Shown here: piece by piece, positions 8,554-15,831 of the stretch
Layout of the letters: each line of letters starts with the position of its first letter
How positions within the stretch are numbered: position 1 is the stretch's first letter
Assembly: GCA_041581635.1 (NCBI GenBank)
Contig: JBFICW010000010.1
Location: 8,467-72,466, forward strand
Direction: 5' to 3'
Source of the DNA: Porticoccus sp041581635
GTDB lineage: Bacteria > Pseudomonadota > Gammaproteobacteria > Pseudomonadales > Porticoccaceae
Length of the DNA: 64,000 nucleotides
Made by a program: the position numbers and the translations under genes
The notes under the pieces: model-generated
What the model was told of the DNA's origin: nothing
Databases searched by the model: none
Seen by the model: only the letters and a program-made list of their open reading frames with translations

Positions 8554-9444
8554 ATGCTGTTCGAATTGTGGAACGTAATTGCCCCTGTCTTGGTTTGTAC
8601 CGCGATAGGTGTTTTCTGGGGACGTTCTTCTACACCCTATGCCGCTGAATTTGTCAGTCGGGCAGTGATGAATATTGGTGCCCCATGCCTGGTGATTTCG
8701 GCCATCAGTGGCGTTGACATTTCCGGGCATGAGTTTGCCCAGGTGGCCGTGGCGGCATTATTTATTTTTATCGGCACAGCGTTGTTGGGTGTTTTTGCTA
8801 TTCGCCGTGTTGGGGGAGATATTCGATCACTTCTGGCCACGGTGGTCTTTCCCAACAATGGCAACATGGGCTTGCCGCTGTGCCTGTTTGCGTTTGGCGA
8901 GCAGGGGTTGGCCCTGGGACTGGCTTTTTTTCTGGTTCAGATGACCGCGTTGATGACCGCCGGTGTGGCGCTGATGTCCCGGGCCGATACCGGGTTTTTG
9001 GCCATGTTGAAGGATCTGGCAAAACAGCCGCTGATCCATTCCATCGTCATTGCGCTGTGGTTGCTGGGTAGTGGTTCAACGCTGCCCACCTGGGTGGATA
9101 CTACCGTGGAATTATTGGCGGGCTTCACCATCCCGCTGATGTTGATTACCCTCGGCGTCTCCCTGTCCAATTTAACCACCACAGGCTGGTGGCGCAGCAT
9201 CGGGTTTTCCCTGTTGCGTATCGGGGGTGGGTTGTTATTTGCCTGGGCCGCCGTATCGTTTATTGGTATGACGGGCACGGCAAAGCACGTGGTGCTACTG
9301 CAATCCATTATGCCGGCAGCCGTATTTAATTACTTGCTGGCGCTCAAGTTTGATCGAGACCCCAACGTGGTCGCCGGTGTCGTGGTGGCCTCTACGGTCA
9401 TGTCGCTGTTATCCGTCCCTTTATTGTTGGCCGTGCTGTTATAA
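8554..9444 (+). CDS. AEC (auxin efflux carrier) family transporter
   Basis: 296 residues with about nine or ten hydrophobic segments spread evenly. Typical AEC features are visible: the start LWNVIAPVLVCTAIGVFWGR, the NIGAPCLVISAIS motif in the first half, FPNNGNMGLPL in the middle (the conserved asparagine-rich kink) and IPLMLITLGVSL in the second half. These are inner-membrane secondary carriers for organic acids or malonate-like anions; the substrate cannot be read from sequence. It lies 45 bases upstream of the CoA-transferase gene in the same direction, so it may import a dicarboxylate such as glutarate used by that enzyme (inference). Confidence 0.88.
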   Translation: MLFELWNVIAPVLVCTAIGVFWGRSSTPYAAEFVSRAVMNIGAPCLVISAISGVDISGHEFAQVAVAALFIFIGTALLGVFAIRRVGGDIRSLLATVVFPNNGNMGLPLCLFAFGEQGLALGLAFFLVQMTALMTAGVALMSRADTGFLAMLKDLAKQPLIHSIVIALWLLGSGSTLPTWVDTTVELLAGFTIPLMLITLGVSLSNLTTTGWWRSIGFSLLRIGGGLLFAWAAVSFIGMTGTAKHVVLLQSIMPAAVFNYLLALKFDRDPNVVAGVVVASTVMSLLSVPLLLAVLL

Positions 9445-9489
9445 ATAGACGGCCGTCAATCTACTGCTATACATTAGGTAATGCGCTAA

Positions 9490-10701
9490 ATGAATGAGGA
9501 CATCAACGTGGCGAATACAAAGCCCCTATCCGGATACCGCGTAATAGAGCTGGGCCAACTACTGGCAGGCCCTTTCGCTGGTTCACTACTGGCTTACTTC
9601 GGCGCCGAGGTGATTAAAGTCGAACCGCCGGGCAGCGGCGATCCCCTGCGTAACTGGCGCGTGCTGAAAGATGGCACATCACTTTGGTGGCGCAGTTTGG
9701 GGCGGAATAAAAAATGTATCACCCTGGATTTAAAAACCGAAAAGGGGCGGGAGCTGGTCGGCCAGTTAATTGATGGTGCCGACGTGCTGATCGAAAACTT
9801 TCGCCCCGGGGTGATGGAAAAATGGGGCCTGGGGCCAGAGCGCTTTAAGCCCTCCAACCCGGGGTTGGTCTACACCCGCATCTCCGGCTACGGGCAGACA
9901 GGCCCCTATGCCCACAAACCGGGGTTTGCCTCGGTGTGTGAGGGCATCAGTGGTTTTCGCTATGTGAATGGTTTTCAGGGCGAGGCACCGGTGCGTCCAA
10001 ACCTGAGCCTGGGTGACAGCATTGCCGGGTTGCATGCCGCCTTTGGCATTGTGCTGGCGCTGCTGTCTCGCGAGGCCAATGGAAAAGGACAAATGGTGGA
10101 TATCGCCCTCTACGAAGCCATGTTCAATTTACTGGAAGGGGTCGTGCCGGAATTTGATGGCGCCGGGGTCATTCGCGAGCCTTCCGGCACCACGGTAACG
10201 GGTATCGTACCCACCAACACCTATCGCTGTGCCGACAATAAATTTGTGGTAATTGGCGGCAATGGTGATTCAATCTTTAAACGGCTGATGGAGGTGGCAG
10301 GGCGACCCGATATGGCCAACGATAACCGCCTTGCCGATAATGCCGGCCGCGTCCAGCATGAACCCGAAATTGATAAAGCATTGGCGGCCTGGTGTGGCAG
10401 TTTGCCCAGTGCGGAGGTGCTCAGGCTGCTGGATGAAAGCCGTGTGCCAGCAGGCCCCATTTATAACGCAGAAGACATGCTCGCAGACCCACACTTTAAT
10501 GACCGGGGTTTATTCGAGCAGGTGGAAATTAACGGCGAGCCATTAAAAATTCCGGGCATGATTCCCAAACTCAGCGACACCCCGGGAACTACCCAGTGGC
10601 CCGGCCCGGAGGTGGGTAGCCACAACGCCGAGGTGCTTGGGGACGTGCTGGGTTTGGATCAAGCCGCGCAACAGCAGTTAAAGGACAATGGCGTGATTTA
10701 A
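9490..10701 (+). CDS. CaiB/BaiF-type (class III) CoA-transferase
   Basis: 403 residues, normal for the family. Signature motifs: YRVIELGQLLAGPFAGSLLAYFGAEVIKVE at the start (Rossmann-like CoA site, shortened here by description), RNKKCITLDLKT, ADVLIENFRPGVMEKWGLG, YTRISGYGQTGPY, and LGDSIAGLHAAFGI, where the Asp is the expected catalytic residue forming an acyl anhydride. Family members move CoA between carboxylic acids. The closest functional guess is a succinyl-CoA:glutarate CoA-transferase like SUGCT, because gcdH lies 8 kb away and these genes are often neighbours. A GTG at 9508 with GAGGA upstream is an alternative start. The gene ends just before the cassette array. Confidence 0.9.
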   Translation: MNEDINVANTKPLSGYRVIELGQLLAGPFAGSLLAYFGAEVIKVEPPGSGDPLRNWRVLKDGTSLWWRSLGRNKKCITLDLKTEKGRELVGQLIDGADVLIENFRPGVMEKWGLGPERFKPSNPGLVYTRISGYGQTGPYAHKPGFASVCEGISGFRYVNGFQGEAPVRPNLSLGDSIAGLHAAFGIVLALLSREANGKGQMVDIALYEAMFNLLEGVVPEFDGAGVIREPSGTTVTGIVPTNTYRCADNKFVVIGGNGDSIFKRLMEVAGRPDMANDNRLADNAGRVQHEPEIDKALAAWCGSLPSAEVLRLLDESRVPAGPIYNAEDMLADPHFNDRGLFEQVEINGEPLKIPGMIPKLSDTPGTTQWPGPEVGSHNAEVLGDVLGLDQAAQQQLKDNGVI

Positions 10702-11055
10702 CGCCTTTGGCAGTGTGGTGGTGAACATCATCCGCCATAAAAGCCGCCCGTATCGGTGAATACAGGCTGATGTTGTGTCCCTTAAATTAACCAAAGCACA
10801 AAATCACCCGCCATCAGGCACTGTATCAAGGGAATATGTTTGCTAAGGCATTGATTTTTTTAGGTTCTCGATTATGATCAATAGCCTGAAAATTCAACAA
10901 CAACATGGCACGGAGGCTTGTTTTGTCAGAAATTACATTCCTTGATGCACCGTCTAATCCTTTGATAATAAAGTCAAAATTGACGAATTCTGGTGTCAAA
11001 GTCACTCTGTTACAAAGCCCTCTAGTTATAATGCCTTTGGGCTTATTAACTAGCA
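10702..11055. other. Non-coding leader region before the cassette array
   Basis: No recognisable gene or integrase remnant was found on either strand of this 354-base gap. It becomes AT-rich to the right of about 10780. A perfect -10-like TATAAT lies near 11032-11037 but without a good -35 box. A 45-codon frame (10923-11060) with a strong ribosome site lies inside and is listed separately. Confidence 0.5.
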
Positions 11056-11060
11056 GTTAA
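10923..11060 (+). CDS. Possible 45-residue leader ORF (TTG start)
   Basis: A TTG start is preceded by CGGAGG at 10911-10916 with a six-base gap, a strong Shine-Dalgarno arrangement. The frame encodes 45 residues starting LSEITFLDAPSNPL and stops at the TAA that overlaps the left cassette boundary GTTAACT. No family recognised. It could be a real small gene cut by the recombination point, a leader peptide, or chance. An in-frame ATG at 10905 lacks a ribosome site. Confidence 0.25.
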   Translation: MSEITFLDAPSNPLIIKSKLTNSGVKVTLLQSPLVIMPLGLLTSS

Positions 11061-11062
11061 CT
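11043..11062 (+). other. attI-like left end of the cassette array
   Basis: The sequence TTATTAAC, a five-base spacer TAGCA, then GTTAACT resembles the simple core of an integron attI site (inverted L and R boxes around a short spacer). The R box GTTAACT (11056-11062) is the exact reverse complement of AGTTAAC at 11593, the right-hand boundary of the first cassette. No long folded attC structure could be found to its left. An integrase gene, normally next to attI, is absent. Confidence 0.4.
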
Positions 11063-11075
11063 GTCGAGAGTGCCA

Positions 11076-11588
11076 ATGAGTAAGCTTGTCACAATTACAT
11101 TGTTCGTAATAATGGCTGCGTCAAATGCACTAGCTACAGGATTGCAACAGTTTGATTTAGCGGTTCCCGACACATATGTAACGGAAGAGTACAAAGAGGA
11201 TTTAAAGAATTGGCGCCTTTCACTTTTAAAGGGTGTTGGCTACGATGCAAAGAAAATCAATGAGGCTGTTTTCCTCAAAACTGATATTCCTCTAAAGGTA
11301 AACGGCCATGAGTCAATCGGTCAGATTTATCAAAACAAAGACATAAAGCATCAATTTTATATACTTGCGTCTAATACAATCATTGACTTCGAGGCTCAGC
11401 AAGTTGGCACAATGGGCGTTTCCGGCATAACTAACCACCCAACGCCTAGCCGGCGCATGGTTATAATTATAGCTCCAAGCAAAAACATAAATCTGTTGGG
11501 CGTAACCTTAGATTTCACAATTAAAGTTCAGGTTAAACCTCCAGTATTTACAGGCAATAGCGTAACTTATGAGTGGTACGCATGGTAA
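11076..11588 (+). CDS. Cassette 1: secreted protein of unknown function
   Basis: 170 residues from the ATG at 11076, which has GAGAG just upstream; the in-frame GTG at 11070 is less likely. A clear signal peptide (KLVTITLFVIMAASNALA) ends near residue 20. The mature part is beta-rich with a central stretch FYILASNTIIDFEAQQVGTMGVSG and ends TYEWYAW. There are no Cys residues after the signal. I do not recognise the family. The gene fills its cassette and stops five bases before attC 1, the normal one-gene cassette layout. An exported product suggests an envelope or extracellular role. Confidence 0.72.
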   Translation: MSKLVTITLFVIMAASNALATGLQQFDLAVPDTYVTEEYKEDLKNWRLSLLKGVGYDAKKINEAVFLKTDIPLKVNGHESIGQIYQNKDIKHQFYILASNTIIDFEAQQVGTMGVSGITNHPTPSRRMVIIIAPSKNINLLGVTLDFTIKVQVKPPVFTGNSVTYEWYAW

Positions 11589-11592
11589 AAAC

Positions 11593-11676
11593 AGTTAACA
11601 AGTGTGTCATGTTCGCCCCTACGGGGCTGGGACGGCTTACGCTTCGCTTCAGCCGCCCCATACACAGGCGTTAAAT
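11593..11676 (+). repeat. attC site 1
   Basis: 84 bp. R'' AGTTAAC at 11593-11599 and R' GTTAAAT at 11670-11676. The outer arms AGTGTGT (11601-11607) and ACACAG-type sequence (11662-11667) pair. An inner stem pairs GGGACGGCT (11629-11637) with AGCCGCCC (11651-11658), with one unpaired base, as expected of the extrahelical bases that orient attC recombination. Confidence 0.85.
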
Positions 11677-11687
11677 GGATTTTTCCA

Positions 11688-12323
11688 ATGCTTACAGATG
11701 CTGATGTTAAAACAGTCATAGAAGACATCGAGTACATTCATGACCATTGGGGTAATGGCGCAACAGATGCTGAATTAAGGCGAGGCTCAGCGATCCTAAG
11801 AAGGCTATTAGTTGAGCAAATTCTTAGCCACGCTTGGCGCCATAAAGGCTTTGAAAAAGAACCACATATCGTTGCTCCAAATATTGATGATGCATTCGAC
11901 GGCTTTGATATCCAGAAAATCAAAACTGCACTTGCCGGTGGCGCAAAAAACCAAGGAACTTATATCGCAGGCATCTGTATCAATGAGGGATCAACGGCGC
12001 CAACCCCAAGTGAAGAATTCATCGAGTTTGATTTCTCATTATCATCCTACCTAAATAGCAGCTGTGCCATTGTTGAAGGAAAAAAGATTAGTCGCCGAGA
12101 ACTTATCAAGTACATGGCTAACGTAAAGGGTGGCGTTCATTTGGGGTCTAGTAAGACTAGAACCAAAGAAAAGGAAGTCATTAAGCGTGTTAGCAAGCTC
12201 GATGGTAAAGTTAAAGCTTTCAACAATGAGGGCTTGTACTTTGAAATTTTATCAACTGGGCAAGCCCTGGCGAACTCCGCAGATGTGCAAAAACTTATTA
12301 TCGAGCACAAAAAAATCATTTAA
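11688..12323 (+). CDS. Cassette 2: uncharacterised cytoplasmic protein
   Basis: 211 residues from the ATG at 11688 (MLTDADVKTVIEDIEYIHDHW). The open frame continues upstream to 11604 but that part is inside attC 1, so it is not coding. No signal or membrane segment. The N-terminal third is helical and contains GATDAELRRGSAILRRLLVEQ. The middle has IKTALAGGAKNQGTYIAG, and the last part VKGGVHLGSS and YFEILSTGQALA. I recall similar unnamed proteins in other accessory regions but cannot name a domain. The stop codon is inside the R'' box of attC 2. The helical 'RRGSAILR.LL' core recalls some abortive-infection-type proteins, a weak resemblance only. Confidence 0.7.
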   Translation: MLTDADVKTVIEDIEYIHDHWGNGATDAELRRGSAILRRLLVEQILSHAWRHKGFEKEPHIVAPNIDDAFDGFDIQKIKTALAGGAKNQGTYIAGICINEGSTAPTPSEEFIEFDFSLSSYLNSSCAIVEGKKISRRELIKYMANVKGGVHLGSSKTRTKEKEVIKRVSKLDGKVKAFNNEGLYFEILSTGQALANSADVQKLIIEHKKII

Positions 12324-12407
12324 CAAGGCGTTCAACTTCGGCCAGCAAGCTGGCCTGGAACTCCAAACTGCTACGCAGTTTTCCGTCTCGTTAACGCGGC
12401 GTTAGGC
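12318..12407 (+). repeat. attC site 2
   Basis: 90 bp. R'' ATTTAAC at 12318-12324, R' GTTAGGC at 12401-12407. Outer arms GCGTTCAAC (12328-12336) and GTTAACGC (12390-12397) pair with one extra base. Inner hairpins GGCCAGC/GCTGGCC and ACTGC/GCAGT are visible. Confidence 0.88.
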
Positions 12408-12417
12408 AAATACGGAG

Positions 12418-13095
12418 ATGATCAAATTGTTTCGTAAACTTTTAAGATTTTTTTATAAGAAGAGAGAGCCCGGCCTTCGAAAGGTATCAGAGGCTGAATA
12501 TATTGATACATTTATTAAAAACAGCTCAAAAGAAAAAATTGAAAAAGCATATGAAGCAGCATGGTCTGCAAAAAACTTTGAAATTGAAAATTATTGGCGT
12601 AGAGCCACATATTTTTGGGCTTTCCAAGTCGCTGCATATGCAGCTTATTTTGGGGTGTTTAATTCTAGCTTCTACTCTGATAATACCGAGATTCTTTATT
12701 GTGTTATTTGTATAGGGTTTGTCACAGCATTCGCTTGGTCTTTAATTAATAATGGAAGCAAGTCTTGGCAGCGAAATTGGGAAAACCATGTAGACATGCT
12801 CGAAGATGAAGTTACTGGCCCTCTTTACAAAACAGTTTCAGTTAAGGATACATTTTCCGTATCTAAAATAAACGAAACTGTAAGCTATTTCATTACATCC
12901 ATATGGGTGTTGCTTGGTATAAAATATTTTATAGATAACATAACTTATAGCTTAAGTAATAACGATGGTATTAATTGGATAGTAGTTGGCAGTACTATAA
13001 GTGTTTTATATTTTTCTGGATCTATGTGGTTTGGTCATGGGCGAGGTCGTTTCGGAAAAAGAGTTGTAGAATTCAACCGTCGTGGAGAACACTAA
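12418..13095 (+). CDS. Cassette 3: RipA-family-like octameric membrane protein
   Basis: 225 residues. Four likely membrane segments: about residues 63-83 (YFWAFQVAAYAAYFGVF), 95-113 (ILYCVICIGFVTAFAW), 160-180 (YFITSIWVLLGIKYFI) and 190-212 (INWIVVGSTISVLYFSGSMWF). The cytoplasmic part between the second and third contains ENHVDMLEDEVTGPLYKTV, which I associate with RipA-type octameric membrane proteins. The start is odd: GGAG directly abuts the ATG at 12418, so a TTG nine bases on is possible. AT-rich codon use differs from flanking chromosomal genes. The function of the family is poorly known; a defence or membrane-stress role would be guesswork. Confidence 0.72.
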   Translation: MIKLFRKLLRFFYKKREPGLRKVSEAEYIDTFIKNSSKEKIEKAYEAAWSAKNFEIENYWRRATYFWAFQVAAYAAYFGVFNSSFYSDNTEILYCVICIGFVTAFAWSLINNGSKSWQRNWENHVDMLEDEVTGPLYKTVSVKDTFSVSKINETVSYFITSIWVLLGIKYFIDNITYSLSNNDGINWIVVGSTISVLYFSGSMWFGHGRGRFGKRVVEFNRRGEH

Positions 13096-13097
13096 AT

Positions 13098-13187
13098 GCC
13101 TAACAAGGCACTCCACTTGACCACCAAAAGAGCCGTTTCTCTGCACTACATTCTGCTTTTGTCGGCAAGTGAGTTTGGTCGTTAGGC
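13098..13187 (+). repeat. attC site 3
   Basis: 90 bp. R'' GCCTAAC at 13098-13104 and R' GTTAGGC at 13181-13187, both perfect to consensus and complementary to each other. Between them an arm containing CCACTTGACCACC faces AAGTGAGTTTGGTC, giving an imperfect long stem. It lies two bases after the stop of the cassette 3 gene. Confidence 0.88.
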
Positions 13188-13199
13188 ATAGAGAGAGTC

Positions 13200-14252
13200 A
13201 TGGACTATACGTACACCGTTGTTTATAGGTTTGAAGGCATAGCTGCCACCAATCTTGAAAAGGATATGATTGTCTATGAAGATGATTCTCTGGGTCTAGC
13301 TGTCACTCTAACCAATGATGTTAACCCTCACTGCCTTAATCTAGATAGAGGACTGGCTTGCGCTAGTCTCCTTTTACGTGGAATGTTTGGCGAGGGGAAA
13401 GCCGAAGAGCTTCCAATTGCAGTTGAAGCTGAAGTTACAAAAATACAAGAAGAGAGAATCTCAAAGAAGGGTTCTGGTGCTTATGCAGTGATTATCATCA
13501 AAGGTCAGTCGGAATTAGATATAAAAGATAATTTTCACAGAGAAACAAAGCAGTTTCGTATATGTTTTGATGCCGTAGATAAAGATTCACTTCGAAAGAC
13601 GCATGAAGAGACAATTCATTCAATAATATCTGCTTTGTCCATTTCAACTAGTCCGGAGTATCATGCTAAAAAAATAACTAGTGGTATACACTTTATTGAT
13701 AGCAGCGACAAGCCATTGTACAGCTTTACTATGCAAGGCGGTCGCCCTCGCCTGATCCGCGCCAAACAAATAGATACTGAAAAAGAAGAAATCTCTAAAG
13801 TCATTAGGTTGTCCTGCGGAAATACGCCGTTTAAAACGCCATTCCGTTTATTAACGCAGTCACTTGAAACCACCCAAGATGAATTGCGTGCGTTTATTGC
13901 AGCCTGGACAGCATTGGAGATATTAACAAATAAAATATTTTCAACATATGGAGAGAAGTTTATTGCGGGAATCGCAGATGATCATGATTCTCATGGAATA
14001 AATCAGTTTTTGTTTCGCATCAAAGATGTGATGAAAGACAAATATAGACTTACCGATAAGTTTACTTTAATAGCTTCGTTCTTAAGTGATGATATATCTG
14101 GAGATATAGAGTTATTTAAAAGTATGAAAAAAATACGTGATAACATTTCACATGGAAAGGAATTCGATGAAGAAACACTTCCAGTAGAAAACGCACGTAA
14201 AATGGTAGCTGAGCATTTAAAGAGTCATATGTTCTCTGAAGAAAATGCTTAA
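13200..14252 (+). CDS. Cassette 4: HEPN-like (ApeA C-terminal type) protein
   Basis: 350 residues; ATG at 13200 with GAGAGAG upstream. The first 190 residues are a beta-rich domain I cannot name (NDVNPHCLNLDRGL, AYAVIIIKGQSEL). Residues about 205-345 are helical: DELRAFIAAWTALEILTNKIF, then FLFRIKDVM, then MKKIRDNISHGKEF. The RDNISH segment fits the R-x4-H motif of HEPN ribonucleases, in the position usual for ApeA-like HEPN domains (late helix followed by G). HEPN proteins are common RNA-cutting effectors in anti-phage and toxin systems. The motif and fold order are seen; RNase activity and a defence role are inferred. The stop is inside attC 4. Confidence 0.75.
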   Translation: MDYTYTVVYRFEGIAATNLEKDMIVYEDDSLGLAVTLTNDVNPHCLNLDRGLACASLLLRGMFGEGKAEELPIAVEAEVTKIQEERISKKGSGAYAVIIIKGQSELDIKDNFHRETKQFRICFDAVDKDSLRKTHEETIHSIISALSISTSPEYHAKKITSGIHFIDSSDKPLYSFTMQGGRPRLIRAKQIDTEKEEISKVIRLSCGNTPFKTPFRLLTQSLETTQDELRAFIAAWTALEILTNKIFSTYGEKFIAGIADDHDSHGINQFLFRIKDVMKDKYRLTDKFTLIASFLSDDISGDIELFKSMKKIRDNISHGKEFDEETLPVENARKMVAEHLKSHMFSEENA

Positions 14253-14324
14253 CAAGCGCAGTTTGCCGGAACGCCTTTCCGCTTCTGCTTCGCTACAGGT
14301 CGTCCGCAGCTGTGGGCGTTAGCC
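14247..14324 (+). repeat. attC site 4
   Basis: 78 bp. R'' GCTTAAC at 14247-14253, R' GTTAGCC at 14318-14324. AAGCGCAG near the left arm faces CTGTGGGC near the right arm. This site carries the one boundary mismatch (cassette 4 begins GTTAGGC but ends GCTTAAC). Confidence 0.83.
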
Positions 14325-14341
14325 TCAATAGGACGAATGTT

Positions 14342-15751
14342 TTGAACTTAAAGTTAAAACCAATTCAATTTGACCCAAATGACCCTTTCAAATCGGATCT
14401 TTTGGGGAGGAGGGAAGAAATACTCAATCTGTCATTGCTTGCCTCAAATGTAAATTCTCCTGCTGTAATAGCAATTGATTCACGATGGGGAACAGGAAAA
14501 ACAACATTTATAAAATTATGGGAGCAACACCTCAAGGCAGAAAACAGCCTGTCCTTATACTTTAATGCATGGGAAACCGATTTTTCTGATGATCCGTTGG
14601 TTTCTTTTTTGGGCGAAATGAACGAAGGACTAAAAAACCTGATCGGTGCCTCAGAAAAGACTAGCGAAGCATGGGAAAAAACAAAGGCTGCTGGCAAGCA
14701 GATTGCAAAACGAGGAATTCCAGCATTAATAAGAATTGGTACAGCGGGTATCATTGATGCTGACAAAATAATCGAAGATGAGATGGTTAAAGCAACTGGT
14801 TCATTGGCTGGGGATGCTCTCGACAACTATCTCCAACAAAAAGAGGCAATATCCGAGTTCCATAACGCCTTAGCTAGCTTTGTTGAGAATTCCGCAAAGG
14901 GGAAGCAGCTTATTATATTTGTCGATGAATTAGATCGATGTAGGCCAAGTTATGCAATCGAGTTGCTTGAAAGAATCAAACATCTGTTCAATATAGATGG
15001 CTTGGTTTTTGTACTAGCTCTCGACAAAGAACAGCTAGGCCACTCTATTGAAGCTGTCTATGGAAATGAATTTGATTCAACTGGATATCTGCGTCGATTC
15101 ATTGATTTTGAGTACCAACTGAAGAAGCCTGATATATCTATATATATTGAATCGGTATTTTTGTCCTTGGAGCTAGAGGAGTTTTTTAATCCAAGGAAGC
15201 AATATAGAGAGCTTCAGTACGATCAAGAACACCTAAAAAATGTTTTTATAATGCTTGCTTCAGGCCTCCAGCTTTCATTGAGAGAGATCGAGCAGTTTCT
15301 TGCAAGCATTAATATTGCAATCAGAACCGCGAAACATAATGAGTACATATTTCCGGCTATGCTGGTGTTCTTGATTATATCAAAGCATTTCAAACCAGAT
15401 GGCTATCAGAGATATATTTCAGGCGATGGTGACGAATCAGAGCTAATTGATTATCTCTACCAAATTGTCCCCGAGAAGAATAGAAATGACAGTTTTGAAT
15501 GTGCGTTAGTTGAAGGCTTTCTGATAGCGGCAAAAGATGATCGATTTCGAAAAGAAGAATCAACCATATTCCTGAGACACAAAGATATTCTTCAGGATGA
15601 AGAGTTAGACTACAAGGACAAACAATACTCTGAAACGGTTGTAAATATTGTTAACAGGCCAGCGGGTATGGGTCATGGTGTAAATCTAAATGCGCTTAAA
15701 GACCGTATTGAATGGCTAAGTAGGTTCGAGTTTTTAGATGTTGAAGGCTAA
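14342..15751 (+). CDS. Cassette 5: KAP-family P-loop NTPase
   Basis: 469 residues if translation starts at the TTG at 14342, which has AGGAC eight bases upstream; the upstream part of the frame lies inside attC 4. Walker A is WGTGKTT near residue 45 after VIAIDSR. Walker B is IIFVDELDRCRPSYA near residue 200, followed by VFVLALDKEQLGHSI, the classic KAP pattern. The segment between the Walker motifs has a mildly hydrophobic stretch (GIPALIRIGTAGIID) where membrane helices sit in many KAP proteins. KAP NTPases occur in several anti-phage systems and mobile regions. The rest is helical with no obvious nuclease or toxin domain, so an effector may be missing or encoded elsewhere. Confidence 0.9.
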   Translation: MNLKLKPIQFDPNDPFKSDLLGRREEILNLSLLASNVNSPAVIAIDSRWGTGKTTFIKLWEQHLKAENSLSLYFNAWETDFSDDPLVSFLGEMNEGLKNLIGASEKTSEAWEKTKAAGKQIAKRGIPALIRIGTAGIIDADKIIEDEMVKATGSLAGDALDNYLQQKEAISEFHNALASFVENSAKGKQLIIFVDELDRCRPSYAIELLERIKHLFNIDGLVFVLALDKEQLGHSIEAVYGNEFDSTGYLRRFIDFEYQLKKPDISIYIESVFLSLELEEFFNPRKQYRELQYDQEHLKNVFIMLASGLQLSLREIEQFLASINIAIRTAKHNEYIFPAMLVFLIISKHFKPDGYQRYISGDGDESELIDYLYQIVPEKNRNDSFECALVEGFLIAAKDDRFRKEESTIFLRHKDILQDEELDYKDKQYSETVVNIVNRPAGMGHGVNLNALKDRIEWLSRFEFLDVEG

Positions 15752-15817
15752 CAAGCGTATGTTTTCGGACTGGTTTTACGCTGTGCTTCAAACCAACCGC
15801 AAATGCGGGCGTTAATA
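15746..15817 (+). repeat. attC site 5
   Basis: 72 bp, the shortest. R'' GGCTAAC at 15746-15752 and R' GTTAATA at 15811-15817. The central stem pairs GGTTT (15772-15776) with AAACC (15790-15794). The stop codon of the KAP gene overlaps R''. Confidence 0.83.
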
Positions 15818-15831
15818 TATTGGAGAATTCA

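Larger units (their letters stand above)
11056..15817 (+). mobile_element. Integron gene-cassette array without integrase (CALIN-like)
   Basis: Five attC-like sites of 84, 90, 90, 78 and 72 bp separate single genes that all read rightward. Each site starts with TAACAAG after a RYYY-like box and ends with a GTTRRRY-like box. For every closed cassette the left boundary matches the reverse complement of its own right boundary: GTTAACT/AGTTAAC, GTTAAAT/ATTTAAC, GTTAGGC/GCCTAAC, GTTAGGC/GCTTAAC (one mismatch) and GTTAGCC/GGCTAAC. That is the expected memory of a circular cassette. A sixth cassette starts at 15811 but has no clear right-hand attC. No intI gene is present in 64 kb, so this fits a cluster of attC sites lacking integrase, or the far end of a larger array. 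Confidence 0.88.
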
